From contig CALJGV010000006.1 of the NCBI GenBank assembly GCA_938075305.1, forward strand, positions 62,001 through 126,000: a DNA stretch of 64,000 nt, read 5' to 3'. Shown piece after piece: positions 23,049 to 32,715 of this stretch (position 1 is its first letter; each line of letters starts with the position of its first letter). This DNA comes from an uncultured bacterium (GTDB taxonomy: Bacteria > Planctomycetota > UBA1135 > GCA-002686595). A model generated the notes under the pieces. The model worked only from the letters and a program-made list of their open reading frames with translations. It did not search any database and was not told the DNA's origin. The position numbers and the translations under genes were made by a program.

Positions 23049-25685
23049 ATGAGGATCACCGGCCCCGCCCTCAACGTGTCCTTCCTGCTCATCACCGGCA
23101 GCGCCTCCATGGCTCTTCTGGGATGTGCATCGACCTCTTCTGAGGCTCCCCAGGACGCTGAAGTCAGCACGACCAGCGAAGGTCGCCGCGCCACCATCGA
23201 CCCCTCTACGATCGAGCGCGCCGGCGGCCTTACCGCTGCGCAGGACGATCAAGCCGGGGCGGACGCCGAGCTCCTGACGCTGCGCGAGCAGAAGAACAGG
23301 CTCCTCTTCGACGCCGCCATGGCACGCGCTGCCGACATGAAGCAGCAGCTGATGCTCGAGGAGGCGCTGGCCCAGGTGGACCGCGCCCTCGCGATCAACA
23401 GCGAGAGCCTCGAGGCGAAGCAGATGCGCGCCGAGCTGGCCGCGCTCCTCGACCGTCCCGACGGCGTGAACGCCATCGGCGACGCCGAGGCCTCGCGCTT
23501 CGCCCTCAAGCTCGAGCAGCTCAAGGTCACGGTCCGTCAGGACCTCAGTGACGCCCGCAAGATGAAGCAGCGCGGCGATTACGCCGGCGCCGTGGCTGAG
23601 CTCCGGCTCGCCCAGACCAAGATCGAGGTCGGCGGCTACGACATCGACTGGGAAGGGACGGACGTCGAGGTCCGCGACCTGCTGGCCCAGACCGAGCAGG
23701 AGCGCGCCCTCGCCGAGAGGAACGCGAAGGACCTCTCCCGCCGCGAGGCCTTCGAGCTCCTCAAGCAGAAGGAGACCGCCGAGGCCGACCGCCAGCAGGC
23801 GCAGATCGACCTGATCGTCGCCGAGGCCGCCACCGCCTTCGAGGAGGGTCGCTACCGCGACGCCGAGGAGTCGGCCCGCCTCGCGCTCTCCAAGCAGCCC
23901 AAGAACGACCAGGCCGAGGAGATCCGCACCGCGGCCTTCCGCGCCGACCGTCAGCAGGTCCAGGCCGACTACATCGTCAAGAAGTCGGAGCAGTTCAAGA
24001 AGTACCGTGAAGAGCTCGAGGAGATGCGGATCGCCCGCAACGAGATCATCACGCTCCCCGACGCCGACGAGTGGCGCCGCAAGTCGATCCTGCGGACCAA
24101 GCGCGTCTACAACCCCTCGAAGAAGATCTCCCCCATCGAGGCGGAGCTTCGCGCGGCCCTCGCCTCCAGCAAGGTAACGCTGCCGAGCATCGAGGACGAG
24201 GAGAGCCTCAAGGTCGTGATGGGCTACGTGGCCGACTTCACGAGCCTGCCCATCATCGTGGACCAGGCCGCCGAGGACCTCGTGTCCGACGAGGGCATCG
24301 TCTACAACTTCAACTTCCAGAACGAGCTGACGGCCGAGCAGGCCATCAACCGGATCGTCGCCGCCTCCGGCGAAGACATCCGCTGGACCATCATGTTCGA
24401 CGCGGTGCTCATCACGAGCGCCGAGAAGGCCGTCGGCGCCCCCGAGCCCGTCGTCCACGACGTCTCGGACCTGATCTTCGCGCTGACCGACTTCCAGGGT
24501 CCTCGCATCGACCGGATCCGACTGATCGACCAGCTCGAGGACGACGACGGCGGTGGCCCCTTCGGCGCCATCGGTGAGGCCCCGCGGATCATCGAGCTGG
24601 AGAACCTCCAGACCCTGATCACCGACACGGTCGCCCCGGACTCCTGGGAAGTGGAAGGCGTCGGCATCGAGGTCGGTGAGACCAACCTGCTGGTCACCCA
24701 GACCCCCGAGGTCCAGATGCAGATCGTCGAGTTCCTGAACGACCTCCGTCGCTTCAACTCGTCGCTCGTCACCATCGAGTCCAAGTTCCTCGAGGTCACC
24801 GACAACTTCATCCAGGAGATCGGCAACGACTTCCGGGGCCTCGACAACCGGGTGCTTGAGGACGTCACGAACGGCCTCGAGGACCAGGCCTCCCTTGGCC
24901 TCGACAACGGCGGGACCGGCACCGACGGCACAAACGCCGCCGGCGCGCCCAGCGCGGGTCTCTTCTTCGATGACGGCCTGGACGGCGCCTTCAGCGCGAC
25001 CACCCAGAACTTCTTCGAGACCGCCCTCGGAAGTAGCCTCAGCACCATCGGGGGCCTCAGCTTCCAGATGACCTTCTTCGACGACGCCGAGGTCTCCTCG
25101 ATCCTGCGCGCCGTCGAGAAGAGCGAGAAGAGCCAGATCGTCAACAGCCAGATGCTCAGCGTCCAGGACTCCCAGCGCGCCTACGTGGCGGTGCTGAACC
25201 AGCGCGCTTACATCCAGGACTTCGACGTCGAGGTCGCCCAGTTCCAGGCGGTCGCCGACCCGGTGGTCAACGTGCTCAATGAAGGCGTCGTCCTCGACGT
25301 GCGCCCCACGATCCTCGAGAACCGCCAGTGGCTGCGCCTCGAGATCCAGCCCACCGTGGCCAAGGTCGTCGCGCTCCGGAACTTCTCGACCACCCTCGGC
25401 GGCAACACCGCCCCGGTCGAGTTCCAGCTCCCCGAGCTCGAGGTCCAAAGCGTCAACACGAGCGCCTTCCTTCCGGACGGCGGCTCGCTGCTCCTGGGCG
25501 GGCTCTCACGGATCCGCAACATCGAGCGTCGGGCGGAAGTCCCGTGGATCGGGCAAATTCCCGTCCTCGGCTTCCTCTTCAAGAGCGAAGGCTTCAACGA
25601 CGAGCGCAGCTCGCTCATGGTGCTCGTGAAGGCGACGATCACGAACATCCGCGAGTCGGTCGAGTCGAAGCTGGAGTCCCAGTGA
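23049..25685 (+). CDS. Secretin B: coiled-coil/TPR lipoprotein with C-terminal GspD-type secretin domain
   Basis: An 878-residue protein (a GTG 15 bases upstream is possible but less likely). The signal peptide ends in a good lipobox, ALLGC (about residue 27). Residues ~80-340 are charged helical/coiled-coil and TPR-like (SAEFAL-type repeats such as AAATAFEEGRYRDAEESARL). Residues ~370-470 look like an STN/N0 domain. Residues ~510-570 are the N1-like domain (LITDTVAPDSWEVEG, LLVTQTPEVQMQIVEFLNDL). Residues ~572-865 are the secretin domain, with VVLDVRPTILENRQWLRLEI, GGSLLLGGLSRI and VPWIGQIPVLGFLFKSEG. It is a paralogue of secretin A with the same domain order, at the other end of the TPR/ExbBD cluster. 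A terminator follows. Confidence 0.9.
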   Translation: MRITGPALNVSFLLITGSASMALLGCASTSSEAPQDAEVSTTSEGRRATIDPSTIERAGGLTAAQDDQAGADAELLTLREQKNRLLFDAAMARAADMKQQLMLEEALAQVDRALAINSESLEAKQMRAELAALLDRPDGVNAIGDAEASRFALKLEQLKVTVRQDLSDARKMKQRGDYAGAVAELRLAQTKIEVGGYDIDWEGTDVEVRDLLAQTEQERALAERNAKDLSRREAFELLKQKETAEADRQQAQIDLIVAEAATAFEEGRYRDAEESARLALSKQPKNDQAEEIRTAAFRADRQQVQADYIVKKSEQFKKYREELEEMRIARNEIITLPDADEWRRKSILRTKRVYNPSKKISPIEAELRAALASSKVTLPSIEDEESLKVVMGYVADFTSLPIIVDQAAEDLVSDEGIVYNFNFQNELTAEQAINRIVAASGEDIRWTIMFDAVLITSAEKAVGAPEPVVHDVSDLIFALTDFQGPRIDRIRLIDQLEDDDGGGPFGAIGEAPRIIELENLQTLITDTVAPDSWEVEGVGIEVGETNLLVTQTPEVQMQIVEFLNDLRRFNSSLVTIESKFLEVTDNFIQEIGNDFRGLDNRVLEDVTNGLEDQASLGLDNGGTGTDGTNAAGAPSAGLFFDDGLDGAFSATTQNFFETALGSSLSTIGGLSFQMTFFDDAEVSSILRAVEKSEKSQIVNSQMLSVQDSQRAYVAVLNQRAYIQDFDVEVAQFQAVADPVVNVLNEGVVLDVRPTILENRQWLRLEIQPTVAKVVALRNFSTTLGGNTAPVEFQLPELEVQSVNTSAFLPDGGSLLLGGLSRIRNIERRAEVPWIGQIPVLGFLFKSEGFNDERSSLMVLVKATITNIRESVESKLESQ

Positions 25686-25724
25686 TCAGGAGCGGGCCCC
25701 GGCGGCCCGCACCCTGAGCGCCCA

Positions 25725-25775
25725 AGAGAGCCCGGCGTTCCCCATCACAGGGGGACGCCGGGCTCTCTCCTTGTG
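25725..25775 (+). terminator. Rho-independent terminator after secretin B
   Basis: A 19-bp stem with one G-T pair (25725-25743 with 25750-25768), a six-base ATCACA loop, then CCTTGTG. It lies 40 bases beyond the stop codon and closes the secretin/ExbBD locus. Confidence 0.8.
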
Positions 25776-25911
25776 CCACCACGGCCCCTTGGGGGGGGCC
25801 TGGGCCAGGGTTCTCTCAAATGGGCGCGAGTCGCCGCGCCAGCGTTCCGATGGAAGAGGGATCGACCTGTGTGCACAATAGGCTGCACCCGAGTCCGCTA
25901 CCCGCGATCCC

Positions 25912-26634
25912 ATGAAGGCCGTCCTCTTCGACATCGACGACACCCTGTTCTCCACCACGGAGTTCGCTCGAAACGCGCGCGCGCGTGCCGTGGACGCCAT
26001 GATCGAGACGGGACTCGACGCGACTCACGAGGAGATCGCCGCCGAGTTGCAGGAGGTCGTGCGCGAGTTCGGCTCCAACTACAACCAGCACTACAACAAG
26101 CTGATCCAGCGCCTCCCCCCCCATCAGAAGCGTGACGTGAACCCGGCCCTGATCGTGGCGGCCGGCATGGCGGCGTACCACGACACCAAGTTCAAGGGCC
26201 TGCGCGCCTTCGACGACGTGGAGCCATTCCTGAAGGCCCTCTCGAACGCCAAGATCCGGACCGGGATCATCACCCACGGGTGGACCACCAAGCAGTCCGA
26301 GAAGCTCATCCGCCTCGGCCTCGTGCCGCTCCTCGGACCGCGGAACGTCTTCATCTCGGACCAGGTCGGGATCAGCAAGCCCAACGTGAAGCTCTACCAG
26401 CACGCGCTTCGAGAGATGGGCCTGCTTCCCGGCGAGGTCCTCTACGTGGGCGACAACCTCGCCCATGACATCGTGCCACCCGTGAGCATCGGGATGCACA
26501 CCGCCTGGATCCGGCGGGCTGCCCGCGAGGGTCAGGACGTCGAGGCCGCGAACCCCGAGTTCATCGTGGACGACTTCCGCGAGCTCGCCGCGATCCTCAG
26601 GGAGCGCTTCCAGGTCCCCCTCGGGGAGTTCTAG
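25912..26634 (+). CDS. HAD-superfamily hydrolase, subfamily IA
   Basis: A 240-residue cytoplasmic protein with all four HAD motifs: DIDDT (nucleophile Asp7, acid/base Asp9), Thr in GIITHG, Lys in GISKPN, and GDNLAHDI. An alpha-helical cap at about 17-95 places it in subfamily IA; the arrangement resembles the uncharacterised TIGR02253-type phosphatases. It probably dephosphorylates a small metabolite, identity unknown. It is convergent with the C-N hydrolase gene, with 25 bases between the two stop codons and no obvious terminator. The region just upstream has TAGGCT as a weak -10 candidate. Confidence 0.88.
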   Translation: MKAVLFDIDDTLFSTTEFARNARARAVDAMIETGLDATHEEIAAELQEVVREFGSNYNQHYNKLIQRLPPHQKRDVNPALIVAAGMAAYHDTKFKGLRAFDDVEPFLKALSNAKIRTGIITHGWTTKQSEKLIRLGLVPLLGPRNVFISDQVGISKPNVKLYQHALREMGLLPGEVLYVGDNLAHDIVPPVSIGMHTAWIRRAAREGQDVEAANPEFIVDDFRELAAILRERFQVPLGEF

Positions 26635-26659
26635 GCGAGGACGCGGAGAGCCCTCCGCC

Positions 26660-27487
26660 TCACGGCCGCGCCGTGGTCGGGCTCTGGCAGCCCTCGAGCA
26701 AGCGGAGGCGGTGGTGTGCGGACCCGTCGGTGAACCCCGCTCGCGGCGAGAGGTCGGCGATGACCAACCCGGCACGCTCTCGCTCGCCTGCAGCCTCCAC
26801 TCCCCCATCCGGTCGCACCACGAAGGGCGCGAAGGCGCTGCGCGCCTTCGAGGTGTTGCTGCCGACCACCCAGAGGTGATTGCAGACCGCGTGGGCACGT
26901 GCGGTGGCCGGGATGACCTCCATGAGCCCCTTCCCCTCGCGCTCCCACGCCTCCGCGTCGTACGCCCCGTCGTACCAGCCATGGAGGATCACGTCGGCGC
27001 CGAGGCGCGCGTACTCACGGTACACCTCCGGGTAGCGCCACTCATGACAGATGGCGACCCCACAGCGATAGCCGTCCACCTCGAACAGGAACGGCGACGA
27101 GCCAGGTTCGAAGTGCGCCAGCTCGGAGCGAGCCAACAGGCGCTTGTCGTAGCGCCCTTGGACGCTCCCATCCGGGGCCAGCACGAGCGCGGAGTTGCGG
27201 GGGCGGTCAGGGTCACCCGAGCGCGCGATCGTCCCCAGGACCACCCAGAGACCCGCCGACGCAGCCGCCTCACGAACGCGCTCGGTAGCCCGGTCGAGCG
27301 CCTCCCAGTCGAACGTCAGGAGGTCTGGGAACTCCGCGGGCGTGTACCCCGAGAGAGCGGCCTCGGGGAACACGACGAGCCGTACTCCCCCGGCTCGAGC
27401 CGCATCCAAGAGCGAGCACACCTCGTCCGCGTTGGCGGCCGGATCGCTCCCCACCGGAAACCCCGCGGCTCCGACTCGGAGGTTCAT
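26660..27487 (-). CDS. Carbon-nitrogen hydrolase (nitrilase superfamily amidase)
   Basis: A 275-residue cytoplasmic enzyme with the Glu-Lys-Cys triad: Glu42 (VVFPEAALSGYTP), Lys115 (GRYDKRLL) and Cys147 (VAICHEWRYPEVYREYARLG). The length is normal for the family. It hydrolyses a C-N bond of an amide or carbamoyl compound. It is not fused to NAD synthetase and is not an obvious omega-amidase, so the substrate is open. Its start overlaps the 3' end of a degraded dioxygenase-type gene on the same strand, suggesting an original operon. Confidence 0.9.
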   Translation of the reverse strand: MNLRVGAAGFPVGSDPAANADEVCSLLDAARAGGVRLVVFPEAALSGYTPAEFPDLLTFDWEALDRATERVREAAASAGLWVVLGTIARSGDPDRPRNSALVLAPDGSVQGRYDKRLLARSELAHFEPGSSPFLFEVDGYRCGVAICHEWRYPEVYREYARLGADVILHGWYDGAYDAEAWEREGKGLMEVIPATARAHAVCNHLWVVGSNTSKARSAFAPFVVRPDGGVEAAGERERAGLVIADLSPRAGFTDGSAHHRLRLLEGCQSPTTARP

Positions 27488-27506
27488 CGCCTGTACGCGG
27501 CCTCCA

Positions 27507-27963
27507 TCAGCCGTCGTAGAAGCATGGCTCGTTCAGCCCGATGAGCTGTCGCTGCCGCAGCGTCCGCGCCCGCTGCAGCGCCGCCGGGCCGGCGGCGCTG
27601 GAGCACTCGCTTGGGAGAAGCCGAGGTGCGATCGGCGGGGTTGCGCCAGGACGTGTTCGCGATGATGTGGCAGTCCTCCCCCAGGAGGGGCTCTACCGAT
27701 TCGAGGATCCTCGGGTTCCCGACGGCCCTCTGGACGAGCGAACTCCGGTTGAACATCTCGGAGCGGGGCGGATCGGGCGCGCCATCCCTCCCGTCCGACG
27801 GATACTCACGGAAGACCCGGTCGACGTCCTCCCGGATCAAAGCCGCCTCGTGCGGCGCGAAGCCCCCCCTTAGGAGGACGTGCCCGTCCCTCTCCCGGTC
27901 ATGTGTTGGGGCCGCCGCGGCATCCTCTCGGTGTCGGTTGTCGTGGAGGGGCTTGTGCAGCAT
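27507..27963 (-). pseudogene. Degraded phytanoyl-CoA dioxygenase (PhyH)-type gene
   Basis: From the ATG at 27961-27963 the frame gives a PhyH-like N-terminal part: DGHVLLRGGFAPHEAALI, NRSSLVQRAVGNP, then ESVEPLLGEDCHIIANTSWR NPAD. Intact relatives continue here with the Fe-binding His-x-Asp core. Instead, the open frame runs on as Arg/Ala-rich residues to a stop at 27484. In another frame, downstream, the sequence reads LQRARTLRQRQLIGLNEPCF YDG and stops at 27507, a plausible genuine C-terminus. The two parts are in different frames and about 100 residues containing the catalytic core are missing. I infer an internal deletion plus frameshift, leaving an inactive gene. Confidence 0.65.
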
Positions 27964-28137
27964 GGGCGCCCCGAGGCAGGCCGGGGCCTTCGCGAAGGTA
28001 TGGCTCCGCAACCACCGAAGCAAGGATCGGCAGCTGCGCCCCCCGACCGGGATGGGGCCGGCTCGCCATCGGGGCCGTGACCCCGCCCGTGCACCGAGCC
28101 CCCCCTTGGGGGCCAGCCTGGTTCGTCGAACCGAGCC

Positions 28138-28368
28138 TCAGGCGCCGCCACCGGCGCCCCCCGAAGCCTCGCCTCGGCCGCCATCCCCGGCCTGAAGCCG
28201 TGCCTCCAATTCCTGGAGCTTGGCCTCCAGCTCCTTCACTCGCAGCCCGTCTCCAGGCTGGGGCTCCGCCACCCTCCTGGCGGCGCCCTTGGCTGGCATG
28301 GCCGTGACGAGGACGAGCTGGATCAGGCCGAACGCGAGCAGCCCGGCGAGGAATGCGACGGCTTCCAT
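28138..28368 (-). CDS. Small single-pass membrane protein with coiled coil (hypothetical)
   Basis: A 76-residue frame: an N-terminal membrane helix (AFLAGLLAFGLIQLVLVTAM), a short basic stretch, then a heptad-like coiled coil (VKELEAKLQELEARLQ) and a Gly/Ala-rich end. The hydrophobicity pattern is far more protein-like than shadow frames nearby. It follows the subunit-III-like gene by 109 bases on the same strand, at the end of the oxidase cluster, so an accessory role there is possible. I recognise no family. Confidence 0.5.
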   Translation of the reverse strand: MEAVAFLAGLLAFGLIQLVLVTAMPAKGAARRVAEPQPGDGLRVKELEAKLQELEARLQAGDGGRGEASGGAGGGA

Positions 28369-28477
28369 GGCGCGGGCGCTCCATGACGTACGCGCCCAGA
28401 TCGGGGAGGCTGGCGAGCCTCGGGACAGAGCGTCCCGTGCTGAGGAGCGGCGAACAGCCGCTCGGCCCCCGGCCTCG

Positions 28478-29158
28478 CTACATGCCGAAGAGGAGCGCGA
28501 GGACCGCCACCCACATGACCGTGAGGAACCGCCAGTACTGGTACAGCATCTGGAGCGAGCCGGACTGAGGGCCGCGCCCGCCGGTCGAGCGCGCGAGGAC
28601 GATGCTGTTCGCCACCACGCCGCCGAGGACGTGCGCCGCGTGGGCCACGGTGAGCATCAGGAAGAGGAATCCCTCCATGCGCAGGGTCCCGTCGCCATCG
28701 GGGTCCCCTTGGGCGATGAGGGGGAACCAGCTGAAGCTCTGCACCACCACGTAGATGGAGGCAGTGATGAGCGTCAAGCGAGTCAACCTGAAGGCCCGCG
28801 GCTGATCGCCCTCTTGACGGAAGGCCCGGGCAGCAGCGACATCGGCGATGACCAGCAGGACCGTGGCCGCGGCGAGCCGCATCACCTCGCCGCTGTCGAC
28901 TGCACCCTGCCACTCATCCCGGGACCGCCACCAGATGATCCCGTAGGCGGCGAAGGTCGCGCCAAAGATCATGGTCAGGGAGGCCAGGAACAGCTTCATC
29001 CCGAAGCCCAGCACCTCGGACTCGGACGCGGGCGCCTCGGCGGGCGCCACGCCGCGCGCTCCAGCACCGGCGTATCCACCCTCGGGCAGGTCGCCGGACA
29101 CCTCAAGGCGGGCACAGCGATCGATTGGACTTAAGGGGCCTGGGGTGGAGTAGCTCAT
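28478..29158 (-). CDS. Second haem-copper oxidase subunit III-like protein
   Basis: A 226-residue membrane protein with a ~50-residue hydrophilic N-terminus and about five helices. The pattern FLMLTVAHAAHVLGGVVANS matches the 'Y-x-LTGLH-x2-HV-x-GG' helix of COX III, and YWRFLTVMWVAVLALLFGM matches its 'YWHFVD-x-VW' terminal helix. The canonical His/Asp in the last helix are replaced (YWRFLT), so it is a divergent paralogue of ctaE at 29842-30705. It sits 246 bases beyond ctaF, at the end of the respiratory run. It may stabilise the oxidase or act with other haem-copper partners. Confidence 0.78.
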   Translation of the reverse strand: MSYSTPGPLSPIDRCARLEVSGDLPEGGYAGAGARGVAPAEAPASESEVLGFGMKLFLASLTMIFGATFAAYGIIWWRSRDEWQGAVDSGEVMRLAAATVLLVIADVAAARAFRQEGDQPRAFRLTRLTLITASIYVVVQSFSWFPLIAQGDPDGDGTLRMEGFLFLMLTVAHAAHVLGGVVANSIVLARSTGGRGPQSGSLQMLYQYWRFLTVMWVAVLALLFGM

Positions 29159-29404
29159 GGGTCGTGGGTGGAATCTAGACCATCTTCGCCCGCGGATAGA
29201 CCCCTGATGCCGCCCTGAGGCCGATTACCGCACGGGAGGACGACGGGGCCGTCCCAGGCGGATAACAACCGACGACAGGCCGGTGGGCCGGCCGCGGACT
29301 AAGGCCAATGGAGGCGACCCCGCCCCCTCCCCCGGGGGAAGGCAGCGGGGCCGCGCCGGAGTCACGTGGCGGACCGTCATGGGACGGAGCCCGACTGACC
29401 GAGG
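29159..29404. other. Intergenic region between ctaF and the second subunit III-like gene
   Basis: 246 bases without a gene. On the minus strand TAGATT (29177-29172) is a -10 candidate just upstream of the subunit-III-like gene, but no good -35 is seen. A GC-rich palindrome (TCCCCCGGGGGA, 29328-29339) without a T-run lies nearer ctaF. The gene below may therefore have its own weak promoter. Confidence 0.4.
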
Positions 29405-29785
29405 TCACTGCCCCAGGTCGATCGCGATCTCCTGCTGCTCCTTCTCGTTGATGTCGACCTGGTACTGGCCGCGGTCGATCCAGACGAAGCTGATGAACAG
29501 GAAGACGAACAGGAAGGAGCCGTAGATCAGGAGCGAGTGGAAGCTCTTGTCGAACCCCAGGTGCATGAAGATCAGCATCACCAGGGTCGCCTTGATGGTC
29601 GCGATGCCCATGGCGACCGGGAGGTCGAACGCGCCGAGGTGGAAGGTGGAGGCGGTGACGGTGAAGATCGTCAGGCCCATCAGGGCCAACCAGGTTCCGA
29701 TCAGGAGCCAGAGCGGGAGGACGTGGTGGTCGCCGTGGTCATGACCCTCGGCGTGGTCGTGTTCCGTGGAGGCTGCAGCAGTCAT
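29405..29785 (-). CDS. ctaF: Cytochrome c oxidase subunit IV (CtaF/CyoD type)
   Basis: A 126-residue protein with a His/Asp-rich N-terminus (STEHDHAEGHDHGDHH) and three membrane helices (LWLLIGTWLALMGLTIFTV; MGIATIKATLVMLIFMHL; LLIYGSFLFVFLFISFVWID). The KATLVMLIFMHLGFDKS segment is the family signature. It is a small accessory subunit of the aa3/caa3 oxidase. It follows ctaE by 56 bases and belongs to the same transcription unit. Confidence 0.9.
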   Translation of the reverse strand: MTAAASTEHDHAEGHDHGDHHVLPLWLLIGTWLALMGLTIFTVTASTFHLGAFDLPVAMGIATIKATLVMLIFMHLGFDKSFHSLLIYGSFLFVFLFISFVWIDRGQYQVDINEKEQQEIAIDLGQ

Positions 29786-29841
29786 GGGAGTCTTGTGGCT
29801 TGCGGGGCGTCGCTGGTGAAGGGGAGGTCAGCCGCGCGGGC

Positions 29842-30705
29842 TCAGTTGATCAGGTAGAGCAGCGGGAACAGGTAGATCCAGATCAGGTCGACCAGGTGCC
29901 AGTAGAGGGCCGCGAAGTCGATCGGACCGTAGTAGGTCGGCGTGAAGTGCCCGCGGATGGCCCGGGTCAGGAGCCAACCCAGGACGAGGATCCCGATGAG
30001 CACGTGGATGCCGTGGAGGCCGGTCATGCAGAAGTAGATGCCGAAGAAGATCTTCAGCTTCCGCTTCGTGGCCTCCGGGACGTTCGGATCGTTCCAGGGG
30101 GCGAGTTCTTCGTGCCCGTGTCCATCGTCACCGTGGGCCTCCTGCTCAGCGAGCTCGGCCTCGGCCGTATCCCCGCGAGAGAAGGCGACGCCCGGCTCCG
30201 TCTCCTCGGCGCTCTCCTCCTCTTCGGGGGAGGTGAAGGCGACGGTGTTCGCGTTGCCCTTGCTCTCGTCGCCGTAGGCCCCCTCCTTGGCCTCGTACTT
30301 GTCCCCGGGGAAGAGCCCCAGGTGGAACTTGTGGGAGTACTCGAGGTACTTGATCCCCATGAACCCGAACGCGCACAGGATCGTGATCGAGAGGTTCACG
30401 ATCAGCCCGGTCTTCTGTCCGAGCTGGGCGTTCCTAACGGCCCAGGCGGCCGTGAGGCTGGAGAAGATGAGCACCCCGGTGTTGATGGCGCCCATCTGCG
30501 TATCCAGCGCGTTGGACGCGAAGGTGAAGACCTCCGGGTGCATCGCGCGATAGATGACGTAGGCGCAGAAGAGACCGCTGAAGAACAGGATCTCCGTCAC
30601 CAGGAAGGCCCAGATCCCCAGCTTGCCGGAGTCAAACTGGTGGTCTTCGTCCTCGAAGTGGTGGGCGAGGAAGGGCTTGTCGCCGTGTCCGTGAGCGTCA
30701 GACAT
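29842..30705 (-). CDS. ctaE: Cytochrome c oxidase subunit III with acidic/His-rich loop
   Basis: A 287-residue membrane protein. KLGIWAFLVTEILFFSGLF is the conserved first-helix motif with the lipid-binding Glu. FFGIYFCMTGLHGIHVLIG and FAALYWHLVDLIWIYLFPLL are the two C-terminal signatures. Between these two halves lies an inserted hydrophilic stretch of roughly 75 residues (about 130-205) rich in Glu/Asp and ending in HGDDGHGHEE, absent from ordinary CtaE; it could bind metal or dock a partner. It lies downstream of ctaD on the same strand, with a 137-base spacer. Confidence 0.95.
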   Translation of the reverse strand: MSDAHGHGDKPFLAHHFEDEDHQFDSGKLGIWAFLVTEILFFSGLFCAYVIYRAMHPEVFTFASNALDTQMGAINTGVLIFSSLTAAWAVRNAQLGQKTGLIVNLSITILCAFGFMGIKYLEYSHKFHLGLFPGDKYEAKEGAYGDESKGNANTVAFTSPEEEESAEETEPGVAFSRGDTAEAELAEQEAHGDDGHGHEELAPWNDPNVPEATKRKLKIFFGIYFCMTGLHGIHVLIGILVLGWLLTRAIRGHFTPTYYGPIDFAALYWHLVDLIWIYLFPLLYLIN

Positions 30706-30842
30706 TGGGGAGCGTCGTTCCAGCGGCCGTTGAAGGGATCAGTGAGGCCGCGGTTCGAGGGGGAGCCCCGGGGACCGGGGCGGGGAAGGGTTTGAAGGAG
30801 TCCGAGAGCCGGCCGAAAGCCGACCCCCGGGCTGTGATTGGA

Positions 30843-32546
<1,704 letters not shown>

Positions 32547-32715
32547 CAGTCACCGGAGGATGCCGGTGTGCTGGGTGTGTCTTGGTTGGTTCGTCGCGTG
32601 GTCTTCCCCGATCGGGGAGGTTTGCCGGGCAGGTCCCGCGCGCCTGGCGTCCGCGCTGTCCCGCGGGATGGAGAGAGGAGCCCCCCGCCCCGCGGCGCTG
32701 TCTCAGTCACTCGGG

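Noticed and set aside
12823-25685. A complete type II secretion system
   Set aside because: Only secretins are found; there are no GspE ATPase, GspF, pseudopilin or prepilin peptidase genes in the locus.
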